Source of the DNA: JBBKXP01 sp038251315
GTDB taxonomy: Bacteria > Pseudomonadota > Alphaproteobacteria > Rhodobacterales > Rhodobacteraceae
DNA: 8,256 nucleotides
Reading direction: 5' to 3'
Assembly (NCBI GenBank): GCA_038251315.1
Contig: JBBSBK010000123.1
Location: 1-8,256 of the forward strand
Below the pieces are notes generated by a model. It searched no databases, had not been told where the DNA came from, and saw only the letters and a list, made by a program, of their open reading frames with translations. Both the position numbers and the translations under genes were made by a program. Numbering within the stretch: the first letter of the stretch is position 1; every line of letters begins with the position of its first letter. This document shows, in pieces, positions 6,633-8,256 of the stretch.

Positions 6633-6655
6633 TCGTGCCTTTGACTCCGGCACGA
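6633..6655 (-). terminator. Stem-loop just after the LysR gene (possible terminator)
   Basis: Perfect 7-bp inverted repeat TCGTGCC/GGCACGA with a 9-nt loop, starting 4-5 nt after the LysR TGA on the minus strand. The downstream sequence has only a loose AATTTAT about 10 nt later rather than a U-tract. It may be a weak terminator or an mRNA 3'-end stabiliser separating the LysR transcript from the transporter promoter. Confidence 0.4.
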
Positions 6656-6659
6656 AGTG

Positions 6660-7601
6660 TCAGGTCGTTTCTGGATCCGGGCAAGCTGACAAGGCTTTTG
6701 CCGATCTAAGGCCGGGCGGCAGCGGCCTGCAAAAGCGCGCGATGAAACTCCTGAATGTGGCGCTGCGTAGATCCGAGGCGCGGACGAGAGCCGACCATGT
6801 GATACGCAACCCGTTCGCGGTCAGGGGCACAGTGACAAGGCGGGATCGTCCGGGCGACATTGCGACGGCCCAACTGCTCAGGATCGTAAAACCGGCTCCG
6901 TTGGCCACAAGATCCAGGATCGCATCGATATTGCTTGCCTCTACGATTCGATTCGGCGCGTGCTGGGCGGGACGAAACAACAGATCGTCTTCCAGCCCGT
7001 ATTCGAGCACGCGTGAATAGGTGATGTAGCTGTCGTGCCGCAAATCGGCTGCCTCTACATAGGATTTGGCACGCATGGGATGCTTGGCCGAAACGACCGC
7101 AACCAGATCATCCGCGAACAACGGCAACGCAATCACGCCCCTCTCATGCGTCTCGCCGGGCGCAAAGGCTATGTCCAGTTCGCCTTGCGCGACCGCACGG
7201 GCCACTGGAAAATTGCTGGTGCGCGAGATGTAATCGACTTGGGTGTCGGCCATAGCCTTGGATTTTGTCAGAAACCACCGATGGATCGGGTAGGCCCCGC
7301 CCCCCAGACGGATCACCGGTTGCTCGCCCTTGCGCGACCGCTCAAGCACCTCTTCGGCGCGGTCGATCTCTGTGAGTATGATCCGGGCCGAGGCAAGAAG
7401 CTGGTGGCCCAGCGGCGTCAGCGTTAGCCTGCGCTTGGTGCGGTTGAACAGGGCCACGCGGGACGCGGCCTCGGCATCGCGCACCTGATGGCTCAGTGCG
7501 GATGGAGTCACATTCAGCAGCGACGCCGCCGCCGTCATTGATGTGGCATCTGCCACCGCAACGATTGTTCGCAGCATCCGCGTCGTGATGTGCCAGGCCA
7601 T
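6660..7601 (-). CDS. LysR-family transcriptional regulator, MetR-like
   Basis: A 313-residue LTTR. Residues about 8-67 are the N-terminal helix-turn-helix (AAASLLNVTPSALSHQVRDAE, LFNRTKRRLTLTPLG), followed by a linker helix to about 88 and a periplasmic-binding-protein-like effector domain from about 91 to 290. The SALSHQ recognition stretch and the overall layout resemble MetR. The ATG at 7601 is preceded by GGGGA at 5-nt spacing. It is transcribed divergently from the flavoprotein gene across a 125-bp region with LTTR-type dyads, the usual arrangement for autoregulation plus activation of the divergent target. It also lies directly upstream of, and in the same direction as, the transporter operon, separated from it by a stem-loop and an independent promoter. 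The co-inducer is unknown; the context suggests an amine or amino acid related to the oxidoreductase substrate. Confidence 0.92.
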   Translation of the reverse strand: MAWHITTRMLRTIVAVADATSMTAAASLLNVTPSALSHQVRDAEAASRVALFNRTKRRLTLTPLGHQLLASARIILTEIDRAEEVLERSRKGEQPVIRLGGGAYPIHRWFLTKSKAMADTQVDYISRTSNFPVARAVAQGELDIAFAPGETHERGVIALPLFADDLVAVVSAKHPMRAKSYVEAADLRHDSYITYSRVLEYGLEDDLLFRPAQHAPNRIVEASNIDAILDLVANGAGFTILSSWAVAMSPGRSRLVTVPLTANGLRITWSALVRASDLRSATFRSFIARFCRPLPPGLRSAKALSACPDPETT

Positions 7602-7635
7602 TCTGTTCCCCTTCGCGATTTATGAACGACGATAA

Positions 7636-7662
7636 CTCAACTGAGTGTTGAGAAACATTCAA
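7636..7662. promoter_or_regulatory. Two overlapping dyads, candidate LysR/MetR-type binding sites
   Basis: CTCAAC (7636-7641) and GTTGAG (7647-7652) form a dyad centred at 7644. TTGA (7648-7651) and TCAA (7659-7662) form a second centred at 7655, exactly 11 bp away and sharing the middle half-site. The second contains T7649-N11-A7661, the LTTR box, and is one base from the MetR pattern TGAA-N5-TTCA. This is consistent with two dimers on the same DNA face. Confidence 0.5.
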
Positions 7663-7665
7663 TAT

Positions 7666-7693
7666 CGAATCTAGGGGCAATCCCCTAGATTCG
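7666..7693. repeat. Perfect 12-bp inverted repeat with 4-nt loop
   Basis: CGAATCTAGGGG (7666-7677), loop CAAT (7678-7681), CCCCTAGATTCG (7682-7693). The arms match without mismatch, and the next pairs outward could continue as T-G, A-T and T-G wobble in RNA. There is no T-run on either side, so it is a poor intrinsic terminator. It ends 33 nt before the flavoprotein start codon and may be a 5'-leader hairpin or an operator. Confidence 0.85.
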
Positions 7694-7726
7694 GTGCCAG
7701 AAACAGCAATCAATAAGGGTGCCTTG

Positions 7727-8256
7727 GTGAAATCGCATTATCGCGCGGTGGTGATTGGCGGCGGAATCGTCGGGACAAGTGTGCTGTACCACCTGGCAAA
7801 GCTGGGCTGGTCCGACGTGGCCCTGATCGAGCGGCGCGAGTTAACCGCCGGGTCGACATGGCATGCGGCTGGCGGGTTCCACGCGGTGAACGCCGACCCC
7901 AACATTGCCGCACTGCAGACCTATACCATCAGGCTATACAAAGAGCTTCAGGCCGAATCGACGCACTCGCTCGGCATGAAGGTGCGCGGCGCCATCACTT
8001 ACGCCAGTTCACCTGAACGGTGGGAATGGCTGCAGGGCGCGCTGTCGGGGTTTCGCACAATCGGGTTGACCGACCCTTGCCTCATCACGCCAGAAGAAAT
8101 CAAGAAGCTGTGTCCCATCGTCGATACGACCGGCGTCATCGGGGGCCTGTGGGATCCGAATGACGGTTATATGGACCCCTATGGCACGACCCATGCGTTC
8201 GCCGCGGCGGCACGCAATCGCGGGGCCGAGGTGATCCTGCGCAATGCGGTTCTGGA
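7727..8256 (+). CDS. FAD-dependent oxidoreductase, dimethylglycine/sarcosine dehydrogenase type (3' end missing)
   Basis: N-terminal 176 codons of a DAO-superfamily flavoenzyme that would oxidatively demethylate an N-methylated amine or amino acid. Residues 8-35 are the dinucleotide-binding fold: VVIGGGIVGTSVLYHLAKLG with GxGxxG at 11-16 and an acidic Glu35 ending strand 2. TAGSTWHAAG (40-49) contains His46, the position that carries covalent FAD in mammalian dimethylglycine dehydrogenase. WDPNDGYMDPYG is another family hallmark. The start is GTG 7727 (read MKSHYRAVV), with AAGGG (7715-7719) at 7-nt spacing; a GTG at 7694 would add 11 unsupported residues. Full-length members are usually about 800 residues, with C-terminal GcvT-like folate-binding domains that hand formaldehyde to tetrahydrofolate; whether they exist here is beyond the window. 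Dimethylglycine, sarcosine or another substrate cannot be separated. Divergent from the LysR gene, which probably regulates it. Confidence 0.9.
   Translation, partial: MKSHYRAVVIGGGIVGTSVLYHLAKLGWSDVALIERRELTAGSTWHAAGGFHAVNADPNIAALQTYTIRLYKELQAESTHSLGMKVRGAITYASSPERWEWLQGALSGFRTIGLTDPCLITPEEIKKLCPIVDTTGVIGGLWDPNDGYMDPYGTTHAFAAAARNRGAEVILRNAVL

Larger units (their letters stand above)
6364..6659. other. Intergenic region between LysR gene and transporter operon (296 bp)
   Basis: No convincing gene lies here. The region holds, in minus-strand order, a stem-loop 5 nt after the LysR stop, a near-consensus sigma-70 promoter with an internal dyad, and a predicted leader of about 170 nt. The leader contains one imperfect inverted repeat and the ribosome-binding site of the binding-protein gene. 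I recognised no known riboswitch consensus in the leader. Confidence 0.6.
7602..7726. promoter_or_regulatory. Divergent regulatory region between LysR and flavoprotein genes
   Basis: This 125-bp AT-richer interval contains both ribosome-binding sites, the LTTR-type dyads at 7636-7662 and the 12-bp perfect palindrome at 7666-7693. TTGAGA at 7648-7653 could be a -35 for the plus strand, but I see no convincing -10 at proper spacing. That fits an activator-dependent promoter. Confidence 0.6.

Noticed and set aside
6382..7020. 212-codon plus-strand open frame across the intergenic region and the 3' half of the LysR gene
   Set aside because: It is antisense to a clear LysR effector domain, shows no recognisable motif, has no ribosome-binding site at its start and runs over the transporter promoter; high-GC antisense frames of this size are common.
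7666..7693. The 12-bp palindrome as an intrinsic terminator
   Set aside because: Neither strand has a T-run after the stem, and the element lies at the start, not the end, of both flanking genes.
7342..7713. 123-codon minus-strand open frame overlapping the LysR start and the divergent promoter
   Set aside because: It is a shifted frame of the LysR N-terminus that reads through the palindrome; its composition is rich in Arg, Gly and Ala, as expected for a wrong frame.
1..8256. Search for CRISPR arrays, tRNA/rRNA genes, insertion sequences, toxin-antitoxin or phage-defence genes
   Set aside because: No regularly spaced repeats, cloverleaf-like segments, transposase motifs or defence-type domains were seen; the window is occupied by metabolic and transport genes.

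Overview
The window is about 60% GC, densely packed chromosome carrying two unrelated nutrient-uptake loci. They converge on each other near position 2440. Codon use, the MetR-like LysR regulator, the PotABCD-type transporter and the N-terminus of the dimethylglycine/sarcosine dehydrogenase-type flavoprotein all suggest an alphaproteobacterium, most likely of the Rhodobacteraceae (Roseobacter group). That placement comes from protein style only; there is no rRNA or marker gene here.

Left locus (1-2423, + strand). The 3' part of a MalK/UgpC-type sugar ABC transporter ATPase comes first. It is overlapped by a GntR/HutC-family repressor with a UTRA ligand domain, and a ROK-family sugar kinase follows 8 bp later. 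This looks like the tail of a sugar or amino-sugar uptake operon: the transporter imports the sugar, the ROK protein phosphorylates it, and the GntR protein senses a pathway metabolite. The permeases and binding protein would lie upstream, outside the window.

Middle locus (6567 down to 2459, - strand). A complete four-gene polyamine-type (PotD-A-B-C order) ABC transporter operon: Tat-exported binding protein, ATPase, and two permeases whose genes overlap tightly. A near-consensus sigma-70 promoter (TTGACA, 17 bp, TACAAC) lies about 170 bp before the first gene, with two overlapping dyads in its spacer. A GC-rich stem-loop separates the binding-protein gene from the membrane-component genes. 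Several spermidine-contacting residues of PotD are replaced in the binding protein, so the ligand may not be a polyamine.

Right locus (6660-8256). A MetR-like LysR regulator (- strand) is divergent from a DMGDH/SARDH-type FAD-dependent oxidoreductase (+ strand, truncated by the window end). The 125-bp intergenic region holds two overlapping dyads spaced one helical turn apart, one of which fits the LysR T-N11-A box. Next to them is a perfect 12-bp inverted repeat with a 4-nt loop just before the oxidoreductase gene. My working model is that the LysR protein controls the oxidoreductase, and perhaps the transporter, for uptake and oxidative N-demethylation of a methylated amine or amino acid. 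That substrate assignment is inference.

I saw no tRNA, rRNA, CRISPR array, insertion sequence or phage gene. The less expected signals are regulatory and structural: the 7666-7693 palindrome, the dyad-filled promoter at 6539-6567, and the altered binding-protein pocket.
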